Shown here: one piece after another, positions 1 through 9,179 of the stretch | How positions within the stretch are numbered: position 1 is the first letter of the stretch | Layout: each line of letters begins with the position of its first letter | Source of the DNA: JAZGGS01 sp963749485 | GTDB taxonomy: Bacteria > Bacteroidota > Ignavibacteria > Ignavibacteriales > Ignavibacteriaceae | Reading direction: 5' to 3' | NCBI GenBank assembly: GCA_963749485.1 | Contig: CAVVMV010000004.1 | Coordinates: 1 to 64,000 of the forward strand | Length of the DNA stretch: 64,000 nucleotides | The notes under the pieces: model-generated | The model's input: only the letters and a program-made list of their open reading frames with translations | The model's database searches: none | Told to the model about the DNA's origin: nothing | Program-made: the position numbers and the translations under genes

Positions 1-157
1 CATCCGCCACTCCTGAACCAGACTCCCCAAGACCACTAAACCTTGAATCGGGGGCGAGTAACAAAAACGGAACAGCAGCTTCACCCTGCGCAAAGATAAC
101 TCTTGGCATAGCCATAAACATCATGCTGACCATCAAGACCCTAAGAATGATTTTCAT
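1..157 (-). CDS. porV: T9SS outer-membrane protein PorV (LptO), N-terminal part
   Basis: Only the first 52 codons lie in the window; the gene runs off the left edge. The translation starts with a signal peptide (MKIILRVLMVSMMFMAMP, ending near FAQ) followed by AVPFLLLAPDSRFSGLGE, which matches the conserved mature N-terminus of PorV proteins (AVPFLLIAPDSR-type). PorV is a 14-stranded outer-membrane barrel that receives T9SS cargo and delivers it to the PorU sortase. A GGAGG lies at 167-171, nine bases before the ATG at 155-157, which fixes the start. It lies directly downstream of porU on the same strand (111-base gap), the usual porU-porV order. Confidence 0.85.
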   Translation of the reverse strand, partial: MKIILRVLMVSMMFMAMPRVIFAQGEAAVPFLLLAPDSRFSGLGESGSGVAD

Positions 158-268
158 TTTATTTTTCCTCCGATGATAATTAAATCGTTTACTTTATATT
201 TAAGATAATCTTGTTCAGAACTGAAATATAAAAAATAATCTGAACAAAACTATTGCAAAATTTATATG

Positions 269-3200
269 CTATTTTATAACAGCCATTTTACCAATAACGC
301 TTCCGCTATAGTCGCCGTCAACAGTTTTTACTGAAACTTTATAGAGATAAGTACCGTTTGCCAGCATATCTCCATCGGCATCTCTTCCATCCCAATTAAT
401 CTTTACAAATTTTTGGTTAATATTATTATTTTCAATCTCTTTTATCATTCTTCCTGCAATGGTATAAACTTTAATTTTAACATTTATTGGTTTTGCTAAG
501 TTTTGCTGAAATGTAAATGTTGTATTTACAGAAAAGGGATTCGGGTAATTGTAAACATCTCTTATAACTAATGCATCATCATTCACAACTGTGAAATACG
601 ATTCTTCGCTAGAGAAATTATTGAACACATCCCAGGCTTTTACCAGCAGATTATAATCTCCATCACTTAAAGTACTAAATTTATAATTTATCTGACCTGA
701 TTTTCCGCCTGCATCCAGATCGCCTGTAAAGTAATTTGTAAAATCGAGCGGCTTGCTTCCATCTTCGTTTAATATACCTTCCATATTATGACCCACACCT
801 GTACCGGTGGTATTTATTCCGGTTTCATCAGCAAGTTTTACAATAAGTTTTGGTTGTGGACCAACAAGGTACGCATTCTGGTAAGCAACGTCATCAAATA
901 AAATTTCTATCTCCGGTCCTTCACCATCATTTACAACTGTTGTATCGGTTCCGCCAACAATAATTTTATTTGTATAAGCAAGTCCATCAGATTCAGGATC
1001 AAAAAAGTAGAAAATTATTTTCCCATTTTGATTTTCGTACGAAATATCTTTTGGAACAACAAAGCTCGCGGTAAACTCACCATTTGTAACCGATACTCTT
1101 CCCTTGAAAATAACTCCGCCCTGGATAACCATTGGATAATTAATTTCTTCCAATAACTTTGTTCGTTCTGAATCAAAAACGGTAAGTAATCCTTCGCCGT
1201 TAAAATCTTCCCATTTTTGATTGCTGGCATTTAACACTTTACCTGAAATAACTGTATTACTTAACGCTTTTACCTGTACATCGTCAACTAAAACCTGCCC
1301 GTTTATTGAATCTACATTACCTGAATATTGTGGAATTAGTAAACGCAAAGTCGGATCGCCAAGAAGATGAAACTTCCTGCCATTAACATTGTTATGATCT
1401 TGCTTTGTTTTGAAAACTGCTAAGCCCAACGGTATGGTTAAATTAAGTGAATCTCTTTCTGAATTAAGTAAATCCTCAAAAAAAGTATAATTCAACTGGT
1501 GATTCTGACCGGAAAAAACTAATCTTGCGGAATTAAAAGAAGCTATTGCACCTGCATTGGGCATAAAGATCATATCCTCAGCAGCACTCTGGAAATTAGG
1601 TATATCATAGTATCCGTAATCGCAGGTTGCCGCACATAAAAAGAAATACCGGTCATTATCAAGTTTTGGAATTTCGACTGAACGCTCAAATACATGCTCG
1701 TGAGCCCAAAGTTCAGGGTTACCATGTCCAATATAGTTAATTAACAAAGTGCCGTTATTTAGAGCTTCAACAATACCATCATTTACCGAAGGTTTCCTTC
1801 TACCCGATCCGGTAATTACAGATGGGTAATCTGCAAGATATATTTTCTTAATATCAAAAGATTTTGGAATTATCTGATTTGCCAGAGTTTCTGATGGACG
1901 TGTATGCTCCGCTCCTTCATTGAATCGGGGATGAAAACCATCATCGGCAACAAGAGTAACCAGGTTTCTCCACACACCTTTATCGCTGCTCTGCTCGTAT
2001 CTAATTACTTTTTCAACATAACTGTTTGCTTGGTTAACCGATGATGTTGTAATTCGTCCCATTGCAACGTCAGGTTGAAAATCAGTACCATCCACACGCA
2101 CAAAGAAATCGTCTGAAGTATAAGAATCTCCTCCAAACACAAGTATAAGCGATTCCTGCGTTTGCCAGGTTGGTATAAAGTTGTCACCAAAACCTTCAGC
2201 ATCTTTATAATCGTATGTTCCTTTTCCAAACAGTAAAACGTACTCAGGTTTTATCTGCCAATTATCGTAAGCATACTTAATAAAATCTCTCATTGCAGAA
2301 ACATCAAGTATACCGCCGCCAAATTCATTAAAAATATCTTCAATATCTACAATAATAGTTGAGATTGGAAGTCTCGCATTATTCTCACGGTAAGATTTCA
2401 GGTTTTCTGCAGCATCCATATAATCTTTAGGTGCGATGATTATAAACTTTGCACCTTCCTGGATTCCACGTACGTTTGAGTTTTCAATAGTTTCAGGATT
2501 AATTGGTGTAAAATACTGATCGTTTCCAACAGAAATATATTTTCTTATTTGTGAGGAAGTTTCACTCACCTGGAATCTGCAATCGCCTCCGCTTAACAAA
2601 ACATGATCGGTAATCAACTTTACATTAGAATAATCGGAAACATCAAACACTTTAATATTTGTTGATGAAAATCCGTTTAAATAGTATTCAACAATTGCAG
2701 TAGTGTCTTCGGAAAAAAAGTGGAGCCGGTTATCAAATGCTCTTAATTCCTTAGCATATTTAATTTCAAAATAATCCAGGTAGCCAACAGATGAAACAGA
2801 TGAAGGTATAAAGTTGAATTGAAGAACGCTCCTGTTATCTGGTAAGCTGCCGCTATACTGTGCAGAAAAACTATGAGCTTTCCCAAGTGTGTAGCTAGCT
2901 GAACCAAAACCTAAAAGAACTTGATTATAAACGGGATTTGAATTCTCTGTTATATTCAAAGTAATAGTACCCGATGAAGCATTAACAAACCTGAAAGAAT
3001 AATTGATTGGTACAGAACTTATTCTTCCATCAAGTTTGTTCAGGTAAGTCCTTGAAGAAACAGCATCGGAAAAATCATCACCATAATGTTCCCTGCCTGA
3101 TTTAGCAATGTTAATTTTATCTTCTTCGAAATCGGTAAAAGCAACAGTAGATGTTTGAACAATATCAGGATTGGTATTTAAACTTGATTTGTTTTCAATT

Positions 3201-4240
3201 CTTTTACCATTTACCCCGGCAGAAGTAATCCAATAGTAATTATTATTAGAGTATGGATGGAAAAATCTTTTTAACGTTCCGCTCCCTTCATCAAAATCCC
3301 AGAATGAATTTCCGCGACCGTAAAAAAGTATATAATCGAAATCATCAAAAATTCCATCATCTTCGCCAACTATAGTAATTGCATTTTCAACCAAATCAAG
3401 AGGTCTCTCAATTTCTATATTTTCGGGAAGAACCTTTCCACCGTTATTATAAATTTTTATTGTGCGTGGATCAACACTAACATCAATTCCAAATGATGCA
3501 AGCATCTGCTTGTCAATTTTATAAATTCCTTCTTCAGGTGCCTCAAAACGAACCCACTCACCTGCTGCCAAAACGCTGCTGGATAAAACTTTGTTCAGAA
3601 CTTTCTTTTCCGAAATCCAGGATTTTGCAATATCATAATTCATTACAGTATGTTTCAGTAGGTTGTCTTCGGTAACTTTTCCATTGCCAGTTCCATTTGC
3701 AAAATTTATTCTGAATACAATACTCGTATAAAGTTTAATTGAGCCGGAAACAACATCATATCTTACAGGATAAACGGAAACAACCTGGCTTTTAAGCCCT
3801 CTAATTATTCCAAAATCACTAAAAGTAACTACTTCAGGATGATCTTTGTAATTATAATAATCTGCACTCGTTTCATATACAACGTTGTGCAATTCCTCAT
3901 CTTTAACAATTTTGGGTTTAGGTAAGATTCTGCCAGATTTTTCAATATAAGTCGTGTTCAGGATTGTAATTGTGTTTCCAAACTCTGCGGGTACACCAAT
4001 ATTAAATCGTCTCTCGGGTATAGAAGGAGTTCCCCAATCGTATGGGTTATCCAAATATCCTGAATTTAAACCAATTTCTAAATATACCTGGTTATCAATT
4101 TTCCTGTAGGAAGTATCCAGGTAATGCGGAGTATATTCTAACACAATCGAATTATAATCCGATGAGATAATGCGATAGTCTTCCTGTGGAAATATTAGGA
4201 AAGAAAACGCAAAGAAAATTATTAAGATTTTGTTACTCAT
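269..4240 (-). CDS. porU: type IX secretion system sortase PorU (C25 family)
   Basis: This 1323-residue protein has a short signal peptide (ends near FPQ). An N-terminal beta-rich propeptide-like region is followed by a gingipain-like peptidase C25 domain at about residues 597-970, and a T9SS/FlgD-like C-terminal domain starts near residue 1228 with the YNYPNPFS motif. The catalytic dyad can be placed: His839 in NYIGHGNPELW and, by alignment with the gingipain ACVNGDF motif, Cys873 in ATCDYGYYD (Cys869 is the alternative). PorU removes the CTD of T9SS cargo and attaches the cargo to a surface lipopolysaccharide. Length fits the family. The frame is intact over 4 kb, unlike many neighbours. 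A paralogue lies at 43122-48851. The ATG at 4238-4240 directly precedes an obvious signal peptide. Confidence 0.9.
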   Translation of the reverse strand: MSNKILIIFFAFSFLIFPQEDYRIISSDYNSIVLEYTPHYLDTSYRKIDNQVYLEIGLNSGYLDNPYDWGTPSIPERRFNIGVPAEFGNTITILNTTYIEKSGRILPKPKIVKDEELHNVVYETSADYYNYKDHPEVVTFSDFGIIRGLKSQVVSVYPVRYDVVSGSIKLYTSIVFRINFANGTGNGKVTEDNLLKHTVMNYDIAKSWISEKKVLNKVLSSSVLAAGEWVRFEAPEEGIYKIDKQMLASFGIDVSVDPRTIKIYNNGGKVLPENIEIERPLDLVENAITIVGEDDGIFDDFDYILFYGRGNSFWDFDEGSGTLKRFFHPYSNNNYYWITSAGVNGKRIENKSSLNTNPDIVQTSTVAFTDFEEDKINIAKSGREHYGDDFSDAVSSRTYLNKLDGRISSVPINYSFRFVNASSGTITLNITENSNPVYNQVLLGFGSASYTLGKAHSFSAQYSGSLPDNRSVLQFNFIPSSVSSVGYLDYFEIKYAKELRAFDNRLHFFSEDTTAIVEYYLNGFSSTNIKVFDVSDYSNVKLITDHVLLSGGDCRFQVSETSSQIRKYISVGNDQYFTPINPETIENSNVRGIQEGAKFIIIAPKDYMDAAENLKSYRENNARLPISTIIVDIEDIFNEFGGGILDVSAMRDFIKYAYDNWQIKPEYVLLFGKGTYDYKDAEGFGDNFIPTWQTQESLILVFGGDSYTSDDFFVRVDGTDFQPDVAMGRITTSSVNQANSYVEKVIRYEQSSDKGVWRNLVTLVADDGFHPRFNEGAEHTRPSETLANQIIPKSFDIKKIYLADYPSVITGSGRRKPSVNDGIVEALNNGTLLINYIGHGNPELWAHEHVFERSVEIPKLDNDRYFFLCAATCDYGYYDIPNFQSAAEDMIFMPNAGAIASFNSARLVFSGQNHQLNYTFFEDLLNSERDSLNLTIPLGLAVFKTKQDHNNVNGRKFHLLGDPTLRLLIPQYSGNVDSINGQVLVDDVQVKALSNTVISGKVLNASNQKWEDFNGEGLLTVFDSERTKLLEEINYPMVIQGGVIFKGRVSVTNGEFTASFVVPKDISYENQNGKIIFYFFDPESDGLAYTNKIIVGGTDTTVVNDGEGPEIEILFDDVAYQNAYLVGPQPKLIVKLADETGINTTGTGVGHNMEGILNEDGSKPLDFTNYFTGDLDAGGKSGQINYKFSTLSDGDYNLLVKAWDVFNNFSSEESYFTVVNDDALVIRDVYNYPNPFSVNTTFTFQQNLAKPINVKIKVYTIAGRMIKEIENNNINQKFVKINWDGRDADGDMLANGTYLYKVSVKTVDGDYSGSVIGKMAVIK

Positions 4241-4393
4241 TACCCGATAATTTGGTGATTCTAAATAGAACTACCTGATTAGTTTATGTAATTTTTGTCC
4301 GAAAAAACAGCTTGTAACAAAATCTCGAATAAATTCTCCTTGTTTTGGGCTAAATTTAGAAAAGTATTTACCTATTAGTCAAGTCAATAATGC

Positions 4394-4835
4394 TTAAATA
4401 AGTTGTTTTACAAGCTTAATTATTATTGATGCGGGAATATACCTGTTTGGTAAAACTGTTTTTTCAAATTCTATTTTTTTATTCCGGCTAACTAAAACAA
4501 GTTTTCTCTTATTCATTCCGAAAATATTCAGCACATTAAATTGCCTGCTGACATTTTTTGATTTATCAGATAATAAGGGAAATTTAAGTGATTATTTATT
4601 GCAAAAGCTCTTATGAGCTTTTTCTGAATTAGTATTTATGCCAATTACTTTTATACCTGACTTTTTAAGTAACTAATGTTCCTTCCGGTAATTGCTAAGC
4701 TGCATTGAACACACAGGTGAATCATGCTTTAGGGTAGAAAACCAGTAAAATATTTTTATCAAGATTTTCGTAAAGATTAAAAATATTTCCATATTAGTCT
4801 TTTAAGGTAAAATCCTCAGCAATTTCCCCAACCAT
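4394..4835 (-). pseudogene. decayed peroxiredoxin (AhpC/TSA-Bcp type)
   Basis: There is no open frame here, but reading the minus strand in pieces gives a full-length peroxiredoxin. The pieces are MVGEIAEDFTLKD, then stop, YGNIFNLYENLDKNILLVFYPKA, then a frame change, HDSPVCSMQLSNYRKEH, stop, LLKKSGIKVIGINTNSEKAHKSF, stop, SLKFPLLSDKSKNVSRQFNV and a C-terminal strand region ending LVKQLI-stop at 4394. The peroxidatic Cys of SPVC is still present. Three in-frame stops plus one frameshift within 147 codons point to real decay rather than a single read error. The ATG (4833-4835) overlaps the stop of the HD gene as TAATG, so the gene was once translationally coupled to it. Confidence 0.75.
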
Positions 4836-5401
4836 TAAAGTCCTAATGCTTTTTTGTTTGCGCGCATTGCTTTTATGCAAAATTCTATATGATCATCCAG
4901 CGGTACACCTAATTCCTCCGCCCCGTTTTTTATCTCATCACGGTTAACCGCTCTGGCAAATGCTTTATCTTTCATTTTCTTCTTAACTGATTTAACTTCA
5001 ACTTCTTCAACTGTTTTTGATGGACGAACATAAGTTACTGCTGTTATAAATCCGGCAAGTTCATCACATGCAAAAAGAACTTTTTCCAGGGATGAAATGC
5101 GCGGTACGCCCGTATAATCGGCGTGAGATAAAATTGCATTTCTGAAATCTTCACTAAAACCTTTTACCTTCAAAATTTCCGAACCTTTAAATGGATGTCC
5201 CTCAGCTGTGGGATATTTCTCATAATCAAAATCATGAAGCAATGCTACGTTGCCCCAATATTCAACATCCTCGTTAAATTTTTCTGCATAAGCCCTAACA
5301 CAGGTTTCAACAGCAAAGGCATGTTTCAATAAGCTATCGCTCTTTGTGTATTCATTTAAAAGTGATAAGCAATATTCTCTATCTTGGTGAATATCATTCA
5401 T
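4835..5401 (-). CDS. HD-domain (HDIG-like) metal-dependent hydrolase
   Basis: This 188-residue soluble protein has the HD-superfamily ligand pattern: His27, the His56-Asp57 pair in LLHDFDYEKYP, His69 (GHPF), His93 (LSHADYTG) and Asp113 (CDELAG). These proteins are usually phosphohydrolases acting on nucleotides, but the substrate of this subfamily is unknown. A lysine-rich segment (about residues 138-150) follows the catalytic core. It starts 31 bases after nth ends and its stop codon overlaps the start of the peroxiredoxin pseudogene (TAATG), so it belongs to the ferredoxin-nth-HD transcription unit. The biochemical activity cannot be stated more closely. Confidence 0.8.
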   Translation of the reverse strand: MNDIHQDREYCLSLLNEYTKSDSLLKHAFAVETCVRAYAEKFNEDVEYWGNVALLHDFDYEKYPTAEGHPFKGSEILKVKGFSEDFRNAILSHADYTGVPRISSLEKVLFACDELAGFITAVTYVRPSKTVEEVEVKSVKKKMKDKAFARAVNRDEIKNGAEELGVPLDDHIEFCIKAMRANKKALGL

Positions 5402-5432
5402 TGTAATATTTCCAATTTAAATTGTTAGATCG

Positions 5433-6077
5433 TTATTCAACTTCATTAAAACTTGGGCAAAGATTTCCGATAACGCAGGCAGCGCATTTTGGTCTTCTTG
5501 CAATACAAATTTTTCGTCCATGGCTTATTATCCAATGGGAAAGATTTATCCAATCTTCTTTTAAGAATAATTCTTTTAGTCTTTCCTCAATCTTATCAAC
5601 ATTATTTGTTCTTACAAAACCCAGAAGATTAGATAATCTTTTTACGTGTGTATCAACTGGAATTGAAGGAATTCCGAAAGCGTTCCCTGCAACAACTGAA
5701 GCAGTTTTTCTTCCAACACCCGGAAGTTTGATTAAATTATCAAAATCATTTGGTACCTCGCCATTATAATCTCGTTTCAAAACAGCACAACAATTTTTAA
5801 TACTTTTTGTTTTCTGTTTGTAGAACCCGGTTGAGTAAATATCCTTTTGTAGCTCTTCATCTGGAACAGTGACGTAGTCATCCGGTTTCTTATATTTATT
5901 GAACAGAGTTTTTGTAACAATATTTACTCTTGCATCTGTACATTGTGCAGAAAGTATTGTTGATACTAACAGCTCAAAAGCAGAATTAAATTCGAGCCCT
6001 GGTTTTACAACCGGATATTCTTTTTTTAGGATGGATAAGATTTTATGAGCTCTTTTTATTTCACTATTGGCTGGCAT
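5433..6077 (-). CDS. nth: endonuclease III (DNA glycosylase/AP lyase)
   Basis: Base-excision repair enzyme that removes oxidised pyrimidines and cleaves the abasic site. The 214-residue length is typical. The helix-hairpin-helix LPGVGRKTA carries the catalytic Lys124, and Asp142 lies in PVDTHVKRL. The C-terminal 4Fe-4S loop is complete: Cys191, Cys198, Cys201 and Cys207 with the classic X6-X2-X5 spacing. It overlaps the end of the upstream ferredoxin-like gene by 14 bases, so the two are probably translated together. An iron-sulfur protein next to an iron-sulfur DNA repair enzyme is suggestive, but no direct link is known to me. Confidence 0.95.
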   Translation of the reverse strand: MPANSEIKRAHKILSILKKEYPVVKPGLEFNSAFELLVSTILSAQCTDARVNIVTKTLFNKYKKPDDYVTVPDEELQKDIYSTGFYKQKTKSIKNCCAVLKRDYNGEVPNDFDNLIKLPGVGRKTASVVAGNAFGIPSIPVDTHVKRLSNLLGFVRTNNVDKIEERLKELFLKEDWINLSHWIISHGRKICIARRPKCAACVIGNLCPSFNEVE

Positions 6078-6405
6078 CTTTTTTAAATTTTTTATCTTTT
6101 ATCATCAATCTTTTTACAGGTTGGTTATTAACAATATGTTTTTCAATAATTTCATCAACATCATCTTTAGTTACAGCGCCATACCAAACCTGTTCAGGGT
6201 AAACAACTACTGTGGCTCCATGTTCACAGGCATCAAGGCATCCTGCAGCATTTGCTCTAACCGTTGAACTTATTCCTAACTCTTTTAATCGTGTCTTAAA
6301 AAGTGCTCTAATCTCTTTACTTTTTTTATCTGCACAACAACCTCTGGGATCTTCGTCAGGTCTTTTATTTTCGCAAATGAAAATATGTTTATTAAATCTT
6401 TTCAT
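6064..6405 (-). CDS. thioredoxin-like [2Fe-2S] ferredoxin
   Basis: The 113-residue protein has the thioredoxin-fold 2Fe-2S arrangement: Cys11 (IFICENKR), Cys23/Cys24 (PRGCC), then Cys56 and Cys60 in AAGCLDACEHG. This matches the (2Fe-2S) ferredoxin domain family (related to NuoE and Azotobacter Shethna-type proteins) that occurs widely as a small single-domain protein. The redox partner is unknown. It is the first gene of a ferredoxin-nth-HD unit and overlaps nth by 14 bases. A minus-strand terminator lies just upstream at 6434-6459, so its promoter must lie in the short gap after it or in read-through from the tRNAs. Confidence 0.85.
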   Translation of the reverse strand: MKRFNKHIFICENKRPDEDPRGCCADKKSKEIRALFKTRLKELGISSTVRANAAGCLDACEHGATVVVYPEQVWYGAVTKDDVDEIIEKHIVNNQPVKRLMIKDKKFKKDASQ

Positions 6406-6433
6406 AAAGGAATAATAATAAGAAAGAATATAT

Positions 6434-6459
6434 TAAAAAAGCGAACCAAATTAGTTCGC
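6434..6459 (-). terminator. rho-independent terminator of the tRNA-Glu transcript
   Basis: Perfect 6-bp inverted repeat GCGAAC (6441-6446) / GTTCGC (6454-6459) with a 7-base loop. On the minus strand it is followed by a run of six T (plus-strand A at 6435-6440). It lies 10 bases past the 3' end of tRNA-Glu. Confidence 0.75.
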
Positions 6460-6469
6460 CATAGAATTG

Positions 6470-6543
6470 TAGCGCGTACGGGATTCGAACCCGTGATCTC
6501 CGCCTTGAGAGGGCGGCGTCCTAAGCCACTAGACGAACGCGCC
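6470..6543 (-). tRNA. tRNA-Glu (anticodon CTC)
   Basis: Full cloverleaf on the minus strand: acceptor GGCGCGT/ACGCGCT (the outermost pair is G-T), D-arm GTCT...GGAC, anticodon stem CCGCC/GGCGG with loop CTCTCAA (anticodon CTC) and T-arm ACGGG-TTCGAAT-CCCGT. The body resembles bacterial tRNA-Glu (TCGTCTAG at the D-arm). The CCA end is not encoded. Confidence 0.9.
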
Positions 6544-6633
6544 TGTGTTTAATGTAAAACTTATTATGTAAAATTAAAAATGAAGAATTAACTTAAATTG
6601 TTTATTCTTCATTATAAATTCTTAATTAGAAAG

Positions 6634-6706
6634 TTGTCCCGCTAGGGTTCGAACCTAGACTCTTCGCATCCAGAGTGCGACGTGTTGCCAATTACACCAC
6701 GGGACA
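6634..6706 (-). tRNA. tRNA-Gln (anticodon CTG)
   Basis: Minus-strand cloverleaf with acceptor TGTCCCG/CGGGACA. The U1-A72 end pair is a hallmark of bacterial tRNA-Gln. Anticodon stem TCGCA/TGCGA has loop CTCTGGA (anticodon CTG); T-arm CTAGG-TTCGAAC-CCTAG. No encoded CCA. It lies 90 bases upstream of tRNA-Glu on the same strand, probably in one transcript. Confidence 0.9.
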
Positions 6707-6988
6707 AATTAGCGTTGCAAATATAGAGACAACACAGGTTTTTTCAAAGATCATACCAATCAAATAATTAAAAAATTAAGCACGTTAAGCAGTTTCTCAT
6801 TCAGTAATTATTAAAATGTTTCATTTCCAATAATAATTATGTAAGATGATAAACCATTTTACCAGTGTTTAGAACATATAAAATCTGTGTTATCTATTTT
6901 TATGCATAATTATAAGATCACTTATTAGTAAATTTCAAATTGAAAATTGAACAAAATTAAAGTGATTTTAAGCTGAGTAAAAAAATAT

Positions 6989-7829
6989 ATGCGAACTGTA
7001 ATTTTAATATCTTTATTTAGCTTTTTATCGTTTCCACAGACCTTCCTGTATGAAAGATCTTTTGGAAATTTTGAAAATGCTTCATCGTTTTATATTAATC
7101 CTGTGGGTTACATTTTTGTAACTGATATTGACACTGATGAAATATATGTACTCGATACACTTGGCAATATGATTCACAGTATTGGCGGATACGGATGGAG
7201 CAACAGTGCATTTGATACGCCTGTAGATATTTTTGCTGATGCACTAACGATTTTTGTTGCAGATAAAAATAATCACCGGATACAGCGTTTTGATAAAAAT
7301 CTGAATTTCATTTTCCAGGTTTCAACTCGCGAAAATGAAATTGAAGAAGAGAGTTTCGGTTACCCGTTAAGTGCGGTTACATCAAACCTTGGAGATATTT
7401 TTATTCTCGATTCTGAAAATTCACGAATTATAAAATTCGACTTGTTTGGAAATTTTCTTCAGAATTTTGGCGGTTACGATTATGGAAACTATTCTTTGGA
7501 GCAGCCAAAACAATTAGCTGTTTCTATGCAGAATAATATTTTTGTAATCGATAATAACCAAATAATTATTTTTGATGCTTATGGAAACGGAATTGGTAAA
7601 GCGGAAGCGTAATGAAGACTTTATAAGTATAAGGATAATTTTTAACTGGCTTACAGTTTGCACTGAAGACAAAATCTACCTGGCTAATCTTAAATATCCG
7701 GCTCTTAATATTAAAGAAGTAATTTTAGAAGGAGTAGATTACAATCCCGGAATAGTATCTGCCATTGTGTTTAATAGTAAGCTGTACGTTCTTTGTAAAA
7801 ACAATATCCTGGTATTTAACAGAATGTAA
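6989..7829 (+). CDS. secreted NHL-type beta-propeller protein (one frame change)
   Basis: A signal peptide (MRTVILISLFSFLSFPQ) is followed by repeated strands of the form 'IFVTDxxxDEIYVLDTLGNMI', 'IFVADKNNHRIQRFDKNLNFI' and 'IFILDSENSRIIKFDLFGNFL', typical of 6-bladed NHL propellers that bind ligands or act as scaffolds. The frame is lost near 7605 and resumes in another frame (KRNEDFISIRIIFNWL) to a stop at 7827-7829, giving about 280 residues. Precise function unknown. In related bacteria such proteins are periplasmic or outer-membrane associated. The next gene begins in the same few bases, suggesting coupling. Confidence 0.75.
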
Positions 7830-8359
7830 ACTGCCATACGTGAAAGCTATAATTATAAATACCACTTCCCGAAAAATCTTTTAATCCTGCGTTTACCAGC
7901 TATCTTCTTAAAAGTTATTCTTGCCTTACTTTTACTTTTATGGTGTGCGGGAAATATTTACTCTTTTCTTGCTGCAAATAATGTTAATCATTTTGTTTCT
8001 ACATTTTTAAGTCACACTTATTCAATTGTATGTCATCAAGCTGAACATAAATTAATTTATATAGATGGCAGCAGTACATATCTTTGTGCAAGATGTACCG
8101 GCATATATATTGGCGCATTAGTTATGGCTGTTTCGCTGCTAATGATTAATTTTAGGACTAATATTTCATTAAAACCGTTAATTATTTCATCATCAATTAT
8201 TTTGCTGGATGTGAGTTTTTGTAAACACAGGTTTATATAATTACTCAAGCTGGATAGCTTTTACTTCAGGATTCTTATTTGGTGCAGTAATTTATATTTA
8301 TATACTCCGAGGTTTTCGTAGAATTTCTACAATCAATTATTCCAAAAAAGATTTTATGA
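7830..8359 (+). CDS. DUF2085 membrane protein (two frame changes, start unresolved)
   Basis: The translation contains the DUF2085 signature: SIVCHQAEHKLIY followed by YLCARCTGIYIGALV, flanked by hydrophobic segments (LKVILALLLLLW; ALVMAVSLLMI; IISSSIILLDV; WIAFTSGFLFGAVIY). The frame changes near 8210 and again before about 8340. In the last frame it ends in TGA at 8357-8359, overlapping the ATG of the next gene (ATGA). No ATG is available in the first frame, so the start near 7830 is uncertain and an indel is likely there too. DUF2085 proteins are small integral membrane proteins of unknown function with conserved Cys/His that could bind metal. Confidence 0.7.
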
Positions 8360-8860
8360 ATAAAGATTATCTTCCTGCAATTGTGGCTGGTTTTGGTGCA
8401 GCAGTTTTAACAACGATTCCCGGATTTAAAAATTTTGGATGCTGCCTGTTGGTTCCTGCAGCTTCTATCGTTGCACTTATTCTCTACAAAAAGACTAACC
8501 AGTTAAATGAAAAAATAGCAGTAAAAAAGGCAATCATTCTTGGTTTAATAACAGGAATAGTTGCTGCATTGTTTTCAACTTTTTTCGATCTGTTGATTAC
8601 TTACATCACACATACAAATGAGTTTATTGCCGGGCTGCCGCAAACCGAGCTGATTATAAATGATTTGAATATGGGACCGATAATGGATGAATCTTTAAAA
8701 CTTATTAAAACGATGGCTAAAGATATTGAAGCTAACGGATTTTCGGCACTTTACACAATTATGATTTTTATCAGCAACATTATTAACATATACGATTTTC
8801 GGAATATTAGGTGGAGCACTTGGTGCGGCAATTCTTAACCGGCGAATTCAGAATAATTGA
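8356..8860 (+). CDS. DUF4199-like membrane protein (one frame change)
   Basis: About 168 residues with four predicted membrane segments (around residues 7-22, 28-41, 57-80 and near the C-terminus). The order of segments and the region between helices 3 and 4 resemble DUF4199 proteins of Bacteroidota. The frame shifts near 8790 and the rest reads TIFGILGGALGAAILNRRIQ to the stop at 8858-8860, a Gly-rich helix that is a natural end. The start overlaps the DUF2085 stop (ATGA). Function unknown; the family assignment is tentative. Confidence 0.65.
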
Positions 8861-8878
8861 TAGGTCTAAAATAAAATA

Positions 8879-9179
8879 ATGATAAGCGCATTTGTTTTTT
8901 TTCTACATTTTCTTTTTGCACTGCTCATCTTTACTAAAAAGTGGCAGCAGGAAGGTTTGTCGTTCGCTTTTTTGAATATGGGATTAATTGCCATCCTGTT
9001 CACTGTTGGCTGGTCAATTACGGGAATGATCTCAAAATTTTTTATGGAACCGGAAGGATTAGGTATTCTACTTAACGCGGGATGATTTTTCGCTGGCAAT
9101 GTTAACGATAGCTGAATATTTCTTCTACCGAATTTATTATAAAGAACCAGCTATTGTAAACGATACGGAAAAACAATAA
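8879..9179 (+). CDS. small hypothetical membrane protein (one frame change)
   Basis: About 100 residues with two or three hydrophobic segments (MISAFVFFLHFLFALLIF, LIAILFTVGWSITGMI). The frame changes near 9078 and the rest, LTRDDFSLAMLTIAEYFFYRIYYKEP, ends at 9179. I do not recognise a family. It follows the DUF4199-like gene by 18 bases and is the last gene of the plus-strand unit starting at 6989. Its last 29 bases overlap, tail to tail, the coding end of the TonB gene on the other strand. Confidence 0.6.

Noticed and set aside
5422..5769. 115-codon plus-strand ORF opposite nth
   Set aside because: Antisense shadow of the strongly conserved endonuclease III gene.
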